Below, in pieces: positions 16,370 through 24,234 of a stretch of 39,717 nucleotides of DNA. Numbering within the stretch: position 1 is the stretch's first letter; each line of letters begins with the position of its first letter. Under the pieces are notes generated by a model. The model searched no databases and was not told where the DNA came from. It worked only from the letters and a program-made list of their open reading frames with translations. This stretch comes from an uncultured Clostridia bacterium (lineage in GTDB: Bacteria > Bacillota > Clostridia > Peptostreptococcales > Anaerovoracaceae), in contig CALXBQ010000047.1 of the NCBI GenBank assembly GCA_944386595.1, positions 1-39,717 on the forward strand, given 5' to 3'. The translations under genes were made by a program, and so were the position numbers.

Positions 16370-19080
16370 TATTCTAATGCTTCCTCCTTCATGGCGTTAA
16401 GCTCGTCTTCCGTTAAGAGGACCTGTCTCGGTCTGCTTCCGTCCTGAGGTCCCACTATCCCTCTTTCCTCCATCATTTCCACAATTCTTGCAGCTCTGTT
16501 ATATCCTACTCTGAACCGTCTCTGGAGCATGGAAACCGATGCCTGTCCTGCGTGTACGACGCACTCTATAGCCTCCGGAAGCAGCTCGTCCGTATCCTCG
16601 TCCTTTCCGGCGGCAGAAGGGCCTCCCTTTTCTATGGAGGCGATCACTTCACCCGCATATTCCGGTTCCTCCTCGCTCTGCGCCTTTATGAATTCAATTA
16701 CGGAGGAAACCTCCTCGTCGGATATGAAACAGCCCTGAACTCTTACCGGCTTTCCCATTCCGAGAGGATTGAAGAGCATATCGCCTTTTCCCACAAGCTT
16801 TTCGGCTCCCGACATATCGAGAATGGTTCTGGAGTCGAACTGGGACGAAACTGCAAAGGCAATTCTGGACGGAATGTTGGCCTTTATTACGCCGGTGATA
16901 ATGTCAACTGACGGTCTCTGGGTCGCAACGATAAGGTGCATTCCCGCCGCTCTTGCCATCTGGGCAAGCCTGCATATAGACTCCTCCACCTGGGACGGCG
17001 CCGCCATCATCAGATCGGCCAGCTCGTCGATTATTATTACTATCTGCGGCATAACGCTTTCCGTGTCCCCTGCAGCCTTCATGTGTTTGTTATATCCCGC
17101 CAGATCTCTAACGTTGTTTTCCGCAAACTTCTTATACCTGTCCGTCATCTCGGCAACCGCCCAGTTAAGCGCGGCTGCAGCCTTTGTCGGCTCGGTGACT
17201 ACCGGAATGAGAAGGTGCGGGATTCCGTTATAATTTCCAAGCTCAACAACCTTCGGATCTATGAGCACCAGCTTGACCTCGTCCGGATTTGCCTTGTAAA
17301 GAATGCTGGTAATGATGCTGTTTATGCACACGCTCTTTCCGGAGCCCGTAGATCCCGCAATGAGAAGATGAGGCATGCTCTTAAGATCTGCGACTACGGC
17401 CTTTCCGGCTATGTCCTTGCCTACGGCAAATGTGATTTTCGATTCCGCCCGCCTGAATTCCTGAGAACCTATGATCTCCCGCAGAGTGACCATGTTTATC
17501 TTGTCGTTTTCAACCTCTATTCCAACGGCAGCCTTCCCCGGAATAGGAGCCTCTATTCGTATGGATTTTGCTTCAAGATTCAGAGCTATGTCGTCGGAAA
17601 GTCTGGCGATGCTGCTCACCTTTACTCCGATTCCCGGTTGGATTTCGTATCTCGTCACGGCAGGCCCTCTGGTAACCTGAACCACCTTTGCGTCAACGTT
17701 GAAATTCTTAAGGGTTTCTTCAAGCTTTGAGGCCATGGCTTTAAGGTCCGAAGCCAGATGAGGATCTCTTCCACCTGACGCCGGCTTCAGAAGATCTATA
17801 GGCGGCATTTTGTACTTTTTCTGCTTTGGCGCTGTATTGACCTCCGGCATGAGAGCATCGAGTTCTGCCCGTGAAAGATTTTTCTTTGAAGGTTTTTCTT
17901 CCTTAACGCTCTCCGGCACATGCTCCTCGCCCGAAATTCCCTCATCAGGTGAAAGTCCCGTTCCGTGAGAAGAAAAATCGGCATCGCCGTCCAGGCCGTA
18001 GCCGGAAATTCCGATACTCTCGGGAGAAAGACCTCCGTCAAGACCGTATCCAGACGACACGGCAGCGCCTCCGTCAAGGCCGTATCCCGGAGCAGCGTGA
18101 TGGCCCTCACCGTCAAGGCCGTAGGAAACGGCAGGGTCTGAATCTGTCACGTCGTTATATACGTATTCGTTTTTGACACCTTCGTCAGGGTCCGAAGCCA
18201 CCTCTGTAATTACAGGTTCTTCAGGCGCCATGGCGCTGTCGCTGTCAAAAGGCGTTATATCCTTTTCAAAGAGCTTATCGTCCTTCATATATTTAAGGAT
18301 ATTCTTAAGTCTGCTCTTCTTTTCCGGCTTATCCTCCGGCTTCACGTCGTACGGATTCGACACGAGGCCTTCTATGGTAAGCTGGGCATTTTCCGCTCTG
18401 CTTTCCGTTTCAAGAGAAGCAAGCTCTTCTTCCCTCTCCTCTCTGCGTTCTTTGACCTTCTGGGCGCCGTCCGCTATTCTGTCAACGGCGGTGGATACCG
18501 GCCTGTTAATCAAGATAAGGATACATATCAGGATTACGACAATAGATATTATGTAAAGTCCTATCTTCCCCGTAAATTTCACGAGAGCAGATCCCAGCAG
18601 CATTCCGAAGAATCCTCCGCTTTCAAGGTCTACACCCGTTTCATAGAAGTCTATGGCCGTATACTCGATATGCGCGGCATCTATGAATCTTCCGGAATTT
18701 ATCAGGCAGACCATGAGAAGCATCACAAATGCCAGGGTTACGGAAAGACCGGAAACGTGAGCATTCTTATTTATGAACAGAAGCGCTCCGAGACCGATGA
18801 GGTACCATGGCAGAATCAGCGCAACAAAACCGAACACGCCCTTGAGGAAATCCCCGAGCATGTTTCCAAGCTGTCCCGCAACCTCAAATTCGACGGCGGC
18901 AAAGAGGAATATTCCGAAGGCTATGAGACAAACGCCCCATATGTTATCGCGCACGCCCGCATGAACCCCTGACGATTTTGTCCGGTCATCTTTTTCTGCG
19001 GCTGCCTTTTTACTTCCCTGAGCTTTCGCCGAACTCTTTTTTCCTGTGGATCTGCTGGTTTTCTTTCTGGTTTCTGCCAC
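16369..19080 (-). CDS. ftsK: DNA translocase FtsK/SpoIIIE
   Basis: Septal DNA pump of 903 residues that moves chromosomes during division or sporulation. After a basic N-terminus there are four membrane helices (about 48-195), a charged linker (about 200-425), then the motor: alpha/beta domains from about 425, Walker [10 protein letters not shown] near 574, Walker [12 protein letters not shown] near 678 and [21 protein letters not shown]. The C-terminal gamma winged-helix domain ([28 protein letters not shown], in two parts) reads KOPS/SRS-type sequences. The linker contains four YGLDG motifs (about 318-366), which I do not know from the family. The start is GTG with SD GGGGAG. The 79-base gap to asd shows no clear promoter or terminator. 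Confidence 0.96.
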   Translation of the reverse strand: MAETRKKTSRSTGKKSSAKAQGSKKAAAEKDDRTKSSGVHAGVRDNIWGVCLIAFGIFLFAAVEFEVAGQLGNMLGDFLKGVFGFVALILPWYLIGLGALLFINKNAHVSGLSVTLAFVMLLMVCLINSGRFIDAAHIEYTAIDFYETGVDLESGGFFGMLLGSALVKFTGKIGLYIISIVVILICILILINRPVSTAVDRIADGAQKVKERREEREEELASLETESRAENAQLTIEGLVSNPYDVKPEDKPEKKSRLKNILKYMKDDKLFEKDITPFDSDSAMAPEEPVITEVASDPDEGVKNEYVYNDVTDSDPAVSYGLDGEGHHAAPGYGLDGGAAVSSGYGLDGGLSPESIGISGYGLDGDADFSSHGTGLSPDEGISGEEHVPESVKEEKPSKKNLSRAELDALMPEVNTAPKQKKYKMPPIDLLKPASGGRDPHLASDLKAMASKLEETLKNFNVDAKVVQVTRGPAVTRYEIQPGIGVKVSSIARLSDDIALNLEAKSIRIEAPIPGKAAVGIEVENDKINMVTLREIIGSQEFRRAESKITFAVGKDIAGKAVVADLKSMPHLLIAGSTGSGKSVCINSIITSILYKANPDEVKLVLIDPKVVELGNYNGIPHLLIPVVTEPTKAAAALNWAVAEMTDRYKKFAENNVRDLAGYNKHMKAAGDTESVMPQIVIIIDELADLMMAAPSQVEESICRLAQMARAAGMHLIVATQRPSVDIITGVIKANIPSRIAFAVSSQFDSRTILDMSGAEKLVGKGDMLFNPLGMGKPVRVQGCFISDEEVSSVIEFIKAQSEEEPEYAGEVIASIEKGGPSAAGKDEDTDELLPEAIECVVHAGQASVSMLQRRFRVGYNRAARIVEMMEERGIVGPQDGSRPRQVLLTEDELNAMKEEALE

Positions 19081-19159
19081 TTAAACTTCTCCCCGAATTT
19101 TCTTTTTAAACAGGCTTAAGCGGCCCCGACTGCCGTCACGACCGCTGTAATCCCGCAAA

Positions 19160-20254
19160 TTATCTCTCAGTAATATATCCTTTGGCTGCAAGGGCCTCCG
19201 CACAGAGAACTGCTCCGCCCGCAGCGCCTCGAACGGTGTTGTGAGCAAGTCCGATAAACTTGTAATCGTACACCGTGTCCTCTCTGAGCCTTCCTACGGA
19301 AACTCCGAATCCGTTTTCGTAGTTCACATCCAACTTCACCTGAGGTCTGTCGTCGTCCTCAAGATACTGAATAAACTGCTTCGGTGCCGAAGGAAGTCCT
19401 TCCTCCTGAGGAAAGCCTCTGAATGCTCTGAGCTTTTCGATGAGCTGGGCCTTAGACGGTTTCTTTCTGAATCTGACAAAGACTGCAGCCGTGTGTCCGT
19501 CGAGAACGGGAACTCTTACGCACTGGCTTGTGATTACCGGCTCCTGCGTCTTGACTATTTCGCCGTTTTCTATGTGTCCGAAGATTCTCAGCGGCTCCTG
19601 CTCGCTCTTTTCCTCTTCGCCGCCGATATACGGAATTATGTTTTCCACCATTTCCGGCCAGTCTTTAAACGTCTTGCCCGCTCCGCTGATTGCCTGATAC
19701 GTGGTTACGACAACCTCGTACGGCTCAAATTCCTTCCACGCGGCAAGAGCCGGTACGTATCCCTGAATCGAGCAGTTAGGCTTCACGGCAATAAATCCGC
19801 GCTCCGTTCCCAGTCTCTTCTTCTGATGCTCGATAACGTCAAAATGCTGCACGTTGATTTCCGGGATAACCATAGGCACATCCGGCGTCCAGCGGTGAGC
19901 GCTGTTGTTGGATACAACCGGAATTTCAGCCTTTGCGTAATCTTCCTCTATCTTTTTTATTTCTTCTTTAGTCATGTCTACGGCGCTGAAAACAAAGTCG
20001 ACCTCACCGGACATGGCTTCTATGTCCTTAACGTCTTTAACGATGATATTCTTCACGTTTTCCGGCATAGGCGATGTCATCTTCCAGCGGCTGCCCACTG
20101 CTTCCTCATATGTCTTTCCCGCACTTCTGGCGCTGGCGGCTATGGCGGTTACCTGAAACCACGGATGATCCGCAAGCAGCGTAACGAATCTCTGTCCAAC
20201 CATTCCCGTTCCGCCTATTATTCCGGTTCTGAGCTTTTTTTCTCTCTCTTTCAT
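19160..20254 (-). CDS. asd: Aspartate-semialdehyde dehydrogenase
   Basis: Reduces aspartyl phosphate to aspartate semialdehyde, the branch point to lysine/diaminopimelate, threonine and methionine. It has 364 residues, with the NADP-binding GGTGMVGQ at 14-21 and catalytic C161 in VKPNCSIQGY. Downstream are ISGAGKTFKDWPEM and CVRVPVLDGHTAAV. The sequence follows the archaeal/fungal-type subfamily (longer, KPNCS context), which also occurs in many Clostridia, rather than the E. coli type. The SD AGGAG lies 7-8 bases before the ATG. It is monocistronic in appearance, with a clear promoter at 20298-20326. No lysine riboswitch is visible in its roughly 45-base leader. Confidence 0.95.
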   Translation of the reverse strand: MKEREKKLRTGIIGGTGMVGQRFVTLLADHPWFQVTAIAASARSAGKTYEEAVGSRWKMTSPMPENVKNIIVKDVKDIEAMSGEVDFVFSAVDMTKEEIKKIEEDYAKAEIPVVSNNSAHRWTPDVPMVIPEINVQHFDVIEHQKKRLGTERGFIAVKPNCSIQGYVPALAAWKEFEPYEVVVTTYQAISGAGKTFKDWPEMVENIIPYIGGEEEKSEQEPLRIFGHIENGEIVKTQEPVITSQCVRVPVLDGHTAAVFVRFRKKPSKAQLIEKLRAFRGFPQEEGLPSAPKQFIQYLEDDDRPQVKLDVNYENGFGVSVGRLREDTVYDYKFIGLAHNTVRGAAGGAVLCAEALAAKGYITER

Positions 20255-20297
20255 GTCCTGCTCCTTTTAAACGTCTGAAAATGAATATTATCGTTAC

Positions 20298-20326
20298 ATT
20301 TTATCACTTTAAACCCTCTATTTCAA
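20298..20326 (-). promoter_or_regulatory. Sigma-A promoter of asd
   Basis: -35 TTGAAA (20321-20326), a 17-base spacer, -10 TAAAAT (20298-20303); the gene starts 44 bases downstream. It lies in the 91-base gap after the NimA-like gene. Confidence 0.75.
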
Positions 20327-20345
20327 GGCTTCTGAGGTCTTCTGA

Positions 20346-20840
20346 CTATTTTTCTCTTTCCCTCACGAATTCTATCGCTTCTTTTCCGGAAAGGTGGTCT
20401 ACCGTCATTTCAAGAACACATACGGGAACCCATTCCTTATCAATATATTTTGCGAGATTCTCGGCAGTATCTTCCGGAGCGTATTTCTTTCCCAGCTTCT
20501 CCAGAGCCGCGCGTTTTTCACCGTCACCAGACAGGATTCTCATTCTGCCGAATGCGATGACACTTCTGAAGTACGTGGTGTATTCCTCGGGAACTATGTG
20601 ATCCGTTTCGATGACGCAGAAAGAAGCCTTTTCGTTTCTCTTTATTGCGTCGATCTTATGGCCTTCCTTTGCGCCGTGAAAATACAGCTTCTCTCCGTCG
20701 TAAACGTAGCTGACAGGTACGGCGTACGGGTAACCGTCGTCGCCTTCAAGGGCCAGCACACCGGAAGTTCCGTTAATCAGGACCTCCTTCGTAAGCTCTT
20801 CGCTCATAACCTGCTTTTTCCTTCTCATTTCTCTGAACAT
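20346..20840 (-). CDS. NimA-like pyridoxamine 5'-phosphate oxidase family flavoprotein
   Basis: Small FMN-binding split-barrel protein of 164 residues from the group that includes 5-nitroimidazole reductases (NimA-like). It begins FREMRRKKQVMSEELTKEVL, the usual start of this family, followed by GVLALEGDDGYPYAVPVSYVY and LYFHGAKEGHKIDAI, where the flavin phosphate is held, then SFCVIETDHIVPEEYTTYFRSV. Homologues reduce small electrophiles using FMN, but many have no known substrate. Nitroimidazole resistance must not be assumed from the sequence. The SD AAAGGAGG lies 6 bases before the ATG. It has a strong -10 upstream and is bounded by asd downstream and the divergent relBE module upstream. 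Confidence 0.85.
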   Translation of the reverse strand: MFREMRRKKQVMSEELTKEVLINGTSGVLALEGDDGYPYAVPVSYVYDGEKLYFHGAKEGHKIDAIKRNEKASFCVIETDHIVPEEYTTYFRSVIAFGRMRILSGDGEKRAALEKLGKKYAPEDTAENLAKYIDKEWVPVCVLEMTVDHLSGKEAIEFVREREK

Positions 20841-20876
20841 AGTTTACCTCCTTTATCAACTTAACGCCATATGGAT

Positions 20877-20882
20877 ATTATA
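20877..20882 (-). promoter_or_regulatory. -10 element for the NimA-like gene
   Basis: Perfect TATAAT preceded by GATG on the minus strand, 36 bases before the start codon. No convincing -35 is seen at 16-18 bases. Confidence 0.45.
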
Positions 20883-20942
20883 CATCATTTTATGGCATTT
20901 TCATATTCTTTGTTCCACCAGCATTTCTCCAGCAAAAATCAG

Positions 20943-20970
20943 TTGACAACCACACGTCATAAGCTATAAT
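20943..20970 (+). promoter_or_regulatory. Consensus promoter of the relBE module
   Basis: Perfect -35 TTGACA (20943-20948) and perfect -10 TATAAT (20965-20970) separated by 16 bases. It is the strongest-looking promoter in the window and sits directly against the operator palindrome. A second TATAAT at 20990-20995 may be an alternative -10. Confidence 0.85.
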
Positions 20971-20988
20971 TGTATTACAAGTAATACA
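20971..20988. promoter_or_regulatory. Palindromic operator of the toxin-antitoxin module
   Basis: TGTATTACAAGTAATACA: a perfect inverted repeat of 8-bp arms around a 2-base centre, covering the expected transcription start. This is the normal placement for autorepression by a ribbon-helix-helix antitoxin. The role is inferred from position and symmetry. Confidence 0.75.
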
Positions 20989-21018
20989 CTATAATATGCA
21001 ATATCGAAAGGAACTAAA

Positions 21019-21243
21019 ATGAGCACTATATCTATAAGAGTAAGTGAGAGTGAAGCAAAATTCATACGCGAATATGCAGATGCTAACGGTCTTAACGTTT
21101 CCTCGTATATTCGCAGCCTGGTCCTTGACAGCATCGAAGACGATTTGAAGCTTGACGAAGAACGCATACTAAACGCTCGCGAGCGCGCCAAAACCTCTAA
21201 AAAGTATACACACGAAGAAGCATGGAATGAGATAGGGGTATAG
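21019..21243 (+). CDS. relB: RelB-family antitoxin (ribbon-helix-helix)
   Basis: Antitoxin of 74 residues. The N-terminal ribbon-helix-helix DNA-binding fold is clear (STISIRVSESEAKFIREYA followed by GLNVSSYIRSLVLDSI). The charged C-terminal half (LKLDEERILNARERAKTSKKY) is the segment expected to wrap the toxin. It should neutralise the RelE-type product of the next gene and, alone or in complex, repress the promoter through the palindrome at 20971-20988. SD AAAGGAA lies 8 bases before the ATG; the stop is one base from the toxin start. The module is on the plus strand while all neighbours are on the minus strand, consistent with acquisition as a unit. The symbol denotes the family only. Confidence 0.9.
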   Translation: MSTISIRVSESEAKFIREYADANGLNVSSYIRSLVLDSIEDDLKLDEERILNARERAKTSKKYTHEEAWNEIGV

Positions 21244-21244
21244 T

Positions 21245-21508
21245 ATGTACAGAGTCGAATACAGCGAAGGATTCGTCCAAGAAATAAAGAAGCTGGATAA
21301 AAGCACTGCCCGCATTATTAAAAACTGGATAATCAAGAACCTGATTGATACCACAGACCCCCGCAAGCACGGCAAGCCGCTCAAAGGCAAATTAAGCGGG
21401 ACATGGAGATACCGCGTGGGAGATTACCGTTTATTTGCCGAAATATACGACGATGAACTTTTAATATATATGTTCGAAGTGGGACATCGTAGAGAGATAT
21501 ACCGGTAG
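21245..21508 (+). CDS. relE: RelE/ParE-family toxin
   Basis: Toxin of 87 residues with the RelE fold: YRVEYSEGFVQEIKKLDK, KPLKGKLSGTWRYRVGDYRL and the C-terminal VGHRREIYR. The basic residues K and R in the middle strand, the late arginine pair and the terminal tyrosine match positions needed for mRNA cleavage on the ribosome in RelE, which favours the RelE over the ParE (gyrase-poisoning) mode. That remains inference. It begins one base after the antitoxin stop, with a GGGG stretch as weak SD, so translation is likely coupled and toxin output lower than antitoxin. A bulged hairpin with a short T-run at 21566-21587 may end the transcript. Confidence 0.9.
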   Translation: MYRVEYSEGFVQEIKKLDKSTARIIKNWIIKNLIDTTDPRKHGKPLKGKLSGTWRYRVGDYRLFAEIYDDELLIYMFEVGHRREIYR

Positions 21509-21514
21509 TAGAAT

Positions 21515-21613
21515 TCAAATAAAGGGTTTCCCAAATCGTCCTTCGGGCCCCACATGGTGTTTATAAACTCGCGAAAGCGGTTCTTTTACAATTTTGCACT
21601 TAAATATAATCAT
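21515..21613 (-). other. Tiny reading frame, possible gene remnant
   Basis: ATG at 21613 to TGA at 21515 encodes 32 residues ending SRVYKHHVGPEGRFGKPFI. There is no SD, and the frame starts right after the telA terminator. The Gly/Pro-containing end looks protein-like, so it may be the tail of a lost gene or a conserved small element. I do not recognise it. Confidence 0.25.
21566..21587 (+). terminator. Weak terminator candidate after relE
   Basis: Stem AAC(t)CGC / GCGGTT with a GAAA tetraloop and one bulged base, followed by CTTTT, 57 bases after the toxin stop. Short and imperfect. Confidence 0.35.
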
Positions 21614-21618
21614 ATAGC

Positions 21619-21643
21619 AAAAGAAGCCGAAAATCTCGGCTTC
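21619..21643 (-). terminator. Terminator after telA
   Basis: On the minus strand an 8-bp stem, GAAGCCGA / TCGGCTTC, with a 5-base loop is followed by TTTTG, about 53 bases beyond the telA stop. Confidence 0.7.
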
Positions 21644-21696
21644 AAAGAAAATGGTATTATATCCCGCGCAGACACCCGATATACAAATTTTTCTAT

Positions 21697-22839
21697 CTAT
21701 CTCTGCGTAATTTCCAGCATCTTACTCTTTAGCTCCTGCTCCATGCGTGTGATTTCAACCTCGGCCTCCCGTCTCTTCCTGCGGCCTTCCTCCTGAATGG
21801 TAATCATTTCATCGAGAGTGGAGATGAGAGTCTCGTTGGTCGCCTTAAGGGTTTCGATATCAACTATGCCGCGTTCGGATTCCCTTGCCGTCTCCGTGGT
21901 GGCCATCTTGAGCTTTTCGGCGTTCTTCCTGAGGAGCTCGTTAGTCATATCAGACACCTCACGCTGAGCTTTGGCAGCCTGAGCCGAATGCTCCACACCC
22001 AGAGCGAGTACCATCTGACTCTTCCAGAGAGGAATGGTATTCACCAGAGTCGACTGAATCTTTTCCGTCATCACGGTATCGTTGTTCTGAACGAGTCGGA
22101 TCTGAGGGGCCGTCTGAATTGAAATCATCCGTGTAAGCTCCAGGTCGTGTATTTTCTTTTCGAACCTTTCACACATGGAACCGAGATCCTTTGCCGCCTG
22201 GGCGTCCTCCGCAAGTCCCGTTCTCTGAGCCTTCTCCGTAAGCTCTCTGAGCTGTCCCGCGCGTACATCCTCCAGTTTCTTCTTGCCTGCGATTATATAC
22301 ATGGTCAGCTCTTTGAAATACGTCAGGTTAAGCTCATACATTTTATCGAGGAGAGCAATATCCTTCAAAAGCTGAACCTGATGGCTCTCCAGCGCTTTAC
22401 AAATCGTATTTATATTGGCTTCGGCCTTTGCATATTTCGCCTTAAGCGCCTGTATTTTATTTCCCTGTTTCTTGAAAAAACCCAGGAACCCCTTTTCCTC
22501 CTCTTCATCAAAGCTCTTAAGCTCGGTAACTACGCCGCTGAGCAGGCTTCCCACTTCGCCAAGGTCTTTGGTTCTCACGTTTTCGAGGGCAGTCTCCGAA
22601 AAATCCGCCATCTTCTTCTGAGTCCCCGCGCCATACTGCAGAATGACGGCAGAGTCGGTAAGGTCAATCTGCTGCGCAAAGCTGTCAGCCATCTTCCTTT
22701 CCTCGTCCGTGAGCACGCTTTCGTCTATGGCCTTCTCCTCCTTCACCACCGGCGACGGAGCTTCCGGAGGCGCTTCGTTTTTAAACGGGTCGAGAGTAAG
22801 TTCCGGTGATGTATTCATATCCTTAATATCCTGCGTCAT
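21697..22839 (-). CDS. TelA-family protein (toxic anion resistance family)
   Basis: Cytoplasmic protein of 380 residues belonging to the TelA/KlaA/YceH family, named for tellurite resistance but found across Firmicutes with unclear cellular function. An acidic, proline-rich N-terminus (about 1-50) leads into a largely helical body. The recognisable TelA core includes KGFLGFFKKQGNKIQALKAK, ALESHQVQLLKDIALLDKMY and LVNTIPLWKSQMVLALGVEH. The C-terminal third (TNETLISTLDEMITIQEEGRRKRRE) is strongly coiled-coil. No signal peptide or membrane helix is seen. It overlaps the upstream XpaC-like gene by 4 bases (ATGA), the conserved partner arrangement, so both come from the promoter at 24067-24095. 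Tellurite as the natural substrate is not implied. Confidence 0.88.
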   Translation of the reverse strand: MTQDIKDMNTSPELTLDPFKNEAPPEAPSPVVKEEKAIDESVLTDEERKMADSFAQQIDLTDSAVILQYGAGTQKKMADFSETALENVRTKDLGEVGSLLSGVVTELKSFDEEEEKGFLGFFKKQGNKIQALKAKYAKAEANINTICKALESHQVQLLKDIALLDKMYELNLTYFKELTMYIIAGKKKLEDVRAGQLRELTEKAQRTGLAEDAQAAKDLGSMCERFEKKIHDLELTRMISIQTAPQIRLVQNNDTVMTEKIQSTLVNTIPLWKSQMVLALGVEHSAQAAKAQREVSDMTNELLRKNAEKLKMATTETARESERGIVDIETLKATNETLISTLDEMITIQEEGRRKRREAEVEITRMEQELKSKMLEITQR

Positions 22840-24029
22840 CTGTCTACCTCCGTATTGTGCGATTTAAAATCCTTTCCTGTAAGTCCCTCCTGGGCCAGCA
22901 TCGTCTTGAGGACCGAAACGTCGGAAGACACGTCCCATGCGGTATCCCTGAACAGATTATCCAGAAGCCTTTCAAAGGCTGCGTTGAGAGTGTCAAGGGT
23001 TTCCTCTATCTCTTTCTTTGACGTTACGATATTCTCACCCTGCACAGGCTGCCTGTCCAGCTCTTCGTATGCCTCCAGAAGCTTTATTGCCGTAGGCAGA
23101 TAGTAATCCATCAGCCTGCGGATATCATCCACCGTATCCGGTTCCTCTTTAACTCTCTCAAAGATCCTGCGGGTAAGAACTTCCATACGGAATATTTTTT
23201 CCGACACTTCCTCCCCCGGAATCGCATCGTTGCACGCCTTGATCTTCGAAATAAACTCTTCACCCTTTTCGAGCGTATCTCTGACTTCAGGGGAAGCGTA
23301 GCCGTAGCGGGCCTCCTTTTCCTGGGCAGAAGCTTTTTCGGCAGCTTTCGCCTCTTCCTTCTGCCTCATGATGGACACGTATTCTCTGTACGCTTTGTCG
23401 GTAGTCATGAGGCACGCGTTCATGCTGTCCAGATGGCCCTGAAGGAACCATCTCTTCTCAAGCATGTATTCCACGTCTTTGAGAACTTTCTGTTCCGGCT
23501 TTCTTACCCTTTCGGCAAAATCTTTAATGTTACCGTAATCCCGGTCTCCTAAAACGGAAAGATATCCGTTATATCGCCTTATCCTCCCCAGAAGGCTCGT
23601 TCCATAGATTCCCGCTCCGAGAAAAGGAATGGCCATAACGCTTAAGGTGCCTGCGGCGGTAGTCGTAATGCCGGCTCCGATAAGGGGAAGCGCAGTAGTA
23701 ACTATAAGCGCTCCCGCCGCAAAGGTGCCGCCTATGACAAAACCTCCTATGGACAGAATCATTCCCAGGATCTTCTTCCCGTATGTCTTTATGTACTTCC
23801 GCTCAGACGGGTAAACGCTGCCAGGCTTTTTCTCTCCCGCAAAAGGTTCGGGATGAATGTCCTTAAGGTCAGGTTCTCTTTCTTTTCCTCCGAATATGGA
23901 GTTCATGGCTCCGTTTACCGTGTTGGAAATATTGCGGCTCAGGCTGGAAAAGTCCATAGTATCGCAAGCCTCCTGAACGGTTCTTCTGATGTTTTCTCCT
24001 AAATCGTCAAAATCCCTAGAATATCTCAT
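22836..24029 (-). CDS. XpaC-like protein (5-bromo-4-chloroindolyl phosphate hydrolysis family)
   Basis: Protein of 397 residues resembling the XpaC family, named from a Bacillus subtilis phenotype; enzymatic activity has not been established for the family. Residues 1-60 are soluble and contain FSSLSRNISNTVNGAMNSIFG. A long glycine-rich hydrophobic region at about 88-148 (GMILSIGGFVIGGTFAAGAL and SVMAIPFLGAGIYG) probably forms two membrane hairpin helices. The remainder is helical and charged, with YNGYLSVLGDRDYGNIKDFA and a C-terminal LEETLDTLNAAFERLLDNLF-like segment typical of XpaC. Residues with an obvious catalytic pattern are not seen. It starts at ATG with SD AGGAG and overlaps telA by 4 bases. 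XpaC and TelA are recurrent neighbours in Firmicutes and are likely partners at the membrane. Confidence 0.82.
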   Translation of the reverse strand: MRYSRDFDDLGENIRRTVQEACDTMDFSSLSRNISNTVNGAMNSIFGGKEREPDLKDIHPEPFAGEKKPGSVYPSERKYIKTYGKKILGMILSIGGFVIGGTFAAGALIVTTALPLIGAGITTTAAGTLSVMAIPFLGAGIYGTSLLGRIRRYNGYLSVLGDRDYGNIKDFAERVRKPEQKVLKDVEYMLEKRWFLQGHLDSMNACLMTTDKAYREYVSIMRQKEEAKAAEKASAQEKEARYGYASPEVRDTLEKGEEFISKIKACNDAIPGEEVSEKIFRMEVLTRRIFERVKEEPDTVDDIRRLMDYYLPTAIKLLEAYEELDRQPVQGENIVTSKKEIEETLDTLNAAFERLLDNLFRDTAWDVSSDVSVLKTMLAQEGLTGKDFKSHNTEVDR

Positions 24030-24066
24030 TTTTATGTTTCTCCTGAAAGCTTACCTTTCTCGTCTA

Positions 24067-24095
24067 ATTATACGTTATGAAAAGTCCCACTTCAA
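24067..24095 (-). promoter_or_regulatory. Sigma-A promoter of the xpaC-telA unit
   Basis: -35 TTGAAG (24090-24095), a 17-base spacer, perfect -10 TATAAT (24067-24072), 37 bases before the start codon. Confidence 0.8.
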
Positions 24096-24117
24096 GAAAA
24101 GAATTGAAGTATTTGTC

Positions 24118-24162
24118 CCCGGAGCCGGGCGATTCGCCTCATAAAAAGACAGTGTCTGACAC
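24118..24162. repeat. Cluster of three short palindromes
   Basis: CCCGGAGCCGGG (24118-24129), GGCGATTCGCC (24128-24138) and GTGTCTGACAC (24152-24162) follow one another in the 205-base gap between the ridA terminator and the xpaC promoter. On the minus strand the last is followed by TGTCTTTTT and might act as a second terminator. It could also be the remains of a small REP- or MITE-like element; I cannot decide between these. Confidence 0.45.
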
Positions 24163-24178
24163 GGAGTTTTCATGATAC

Positions 24179-24212
24179 AAAAAGTGTGACCGCATATTAC
24201 GATCACACTTTT
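24179..24212 (-). terminator. Terminator of ridA
   Basis: A stem of up to 13 bp (AAAAGTGTGATCG / CGGTCACACTTTT, one T-G pair) with a 7-base loop and a TTTTT run, 22 bases after the ridA stop. Confidence 0.88.
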
Positions 24213-24234
24213 ATTGTCAGCCGGATTTCAGCCC

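Noticed and set aside
16936-17730. 264-codon plus-strand frame
   Set aside because: Antisense to the FtsK motor domain; no start signal and no recognisable domain.
17985-18126. Spaced DNA repeats suggesting a small CRISPR-like array
   Set aside because: The repeats are only about 14 bases, irregularly spaced, and in frame within ftsK, where they encode YGLDG; they are protein repeats.
19081-19159. Possible terminator between asd and ftsK
   Set aside because: GC-rich segments (AGCGG...CCGCT) can pair only over 5 bp with a long loop and no T-run follows, so no terminator is claimed.
19241-20278. 345-codon plus-strand frame
   Set aside because: Antisense to asd; its product is a Cys/Leu/Arg-rich sequence without domains, while asd is unambiguous.
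20255-20297. Possible lysine riboswitch in front of asd
   Set aside because: The leader from the predicted promoter is only about 45 bases, far too short for a lysine riboswitch, and shows no fitting stems.
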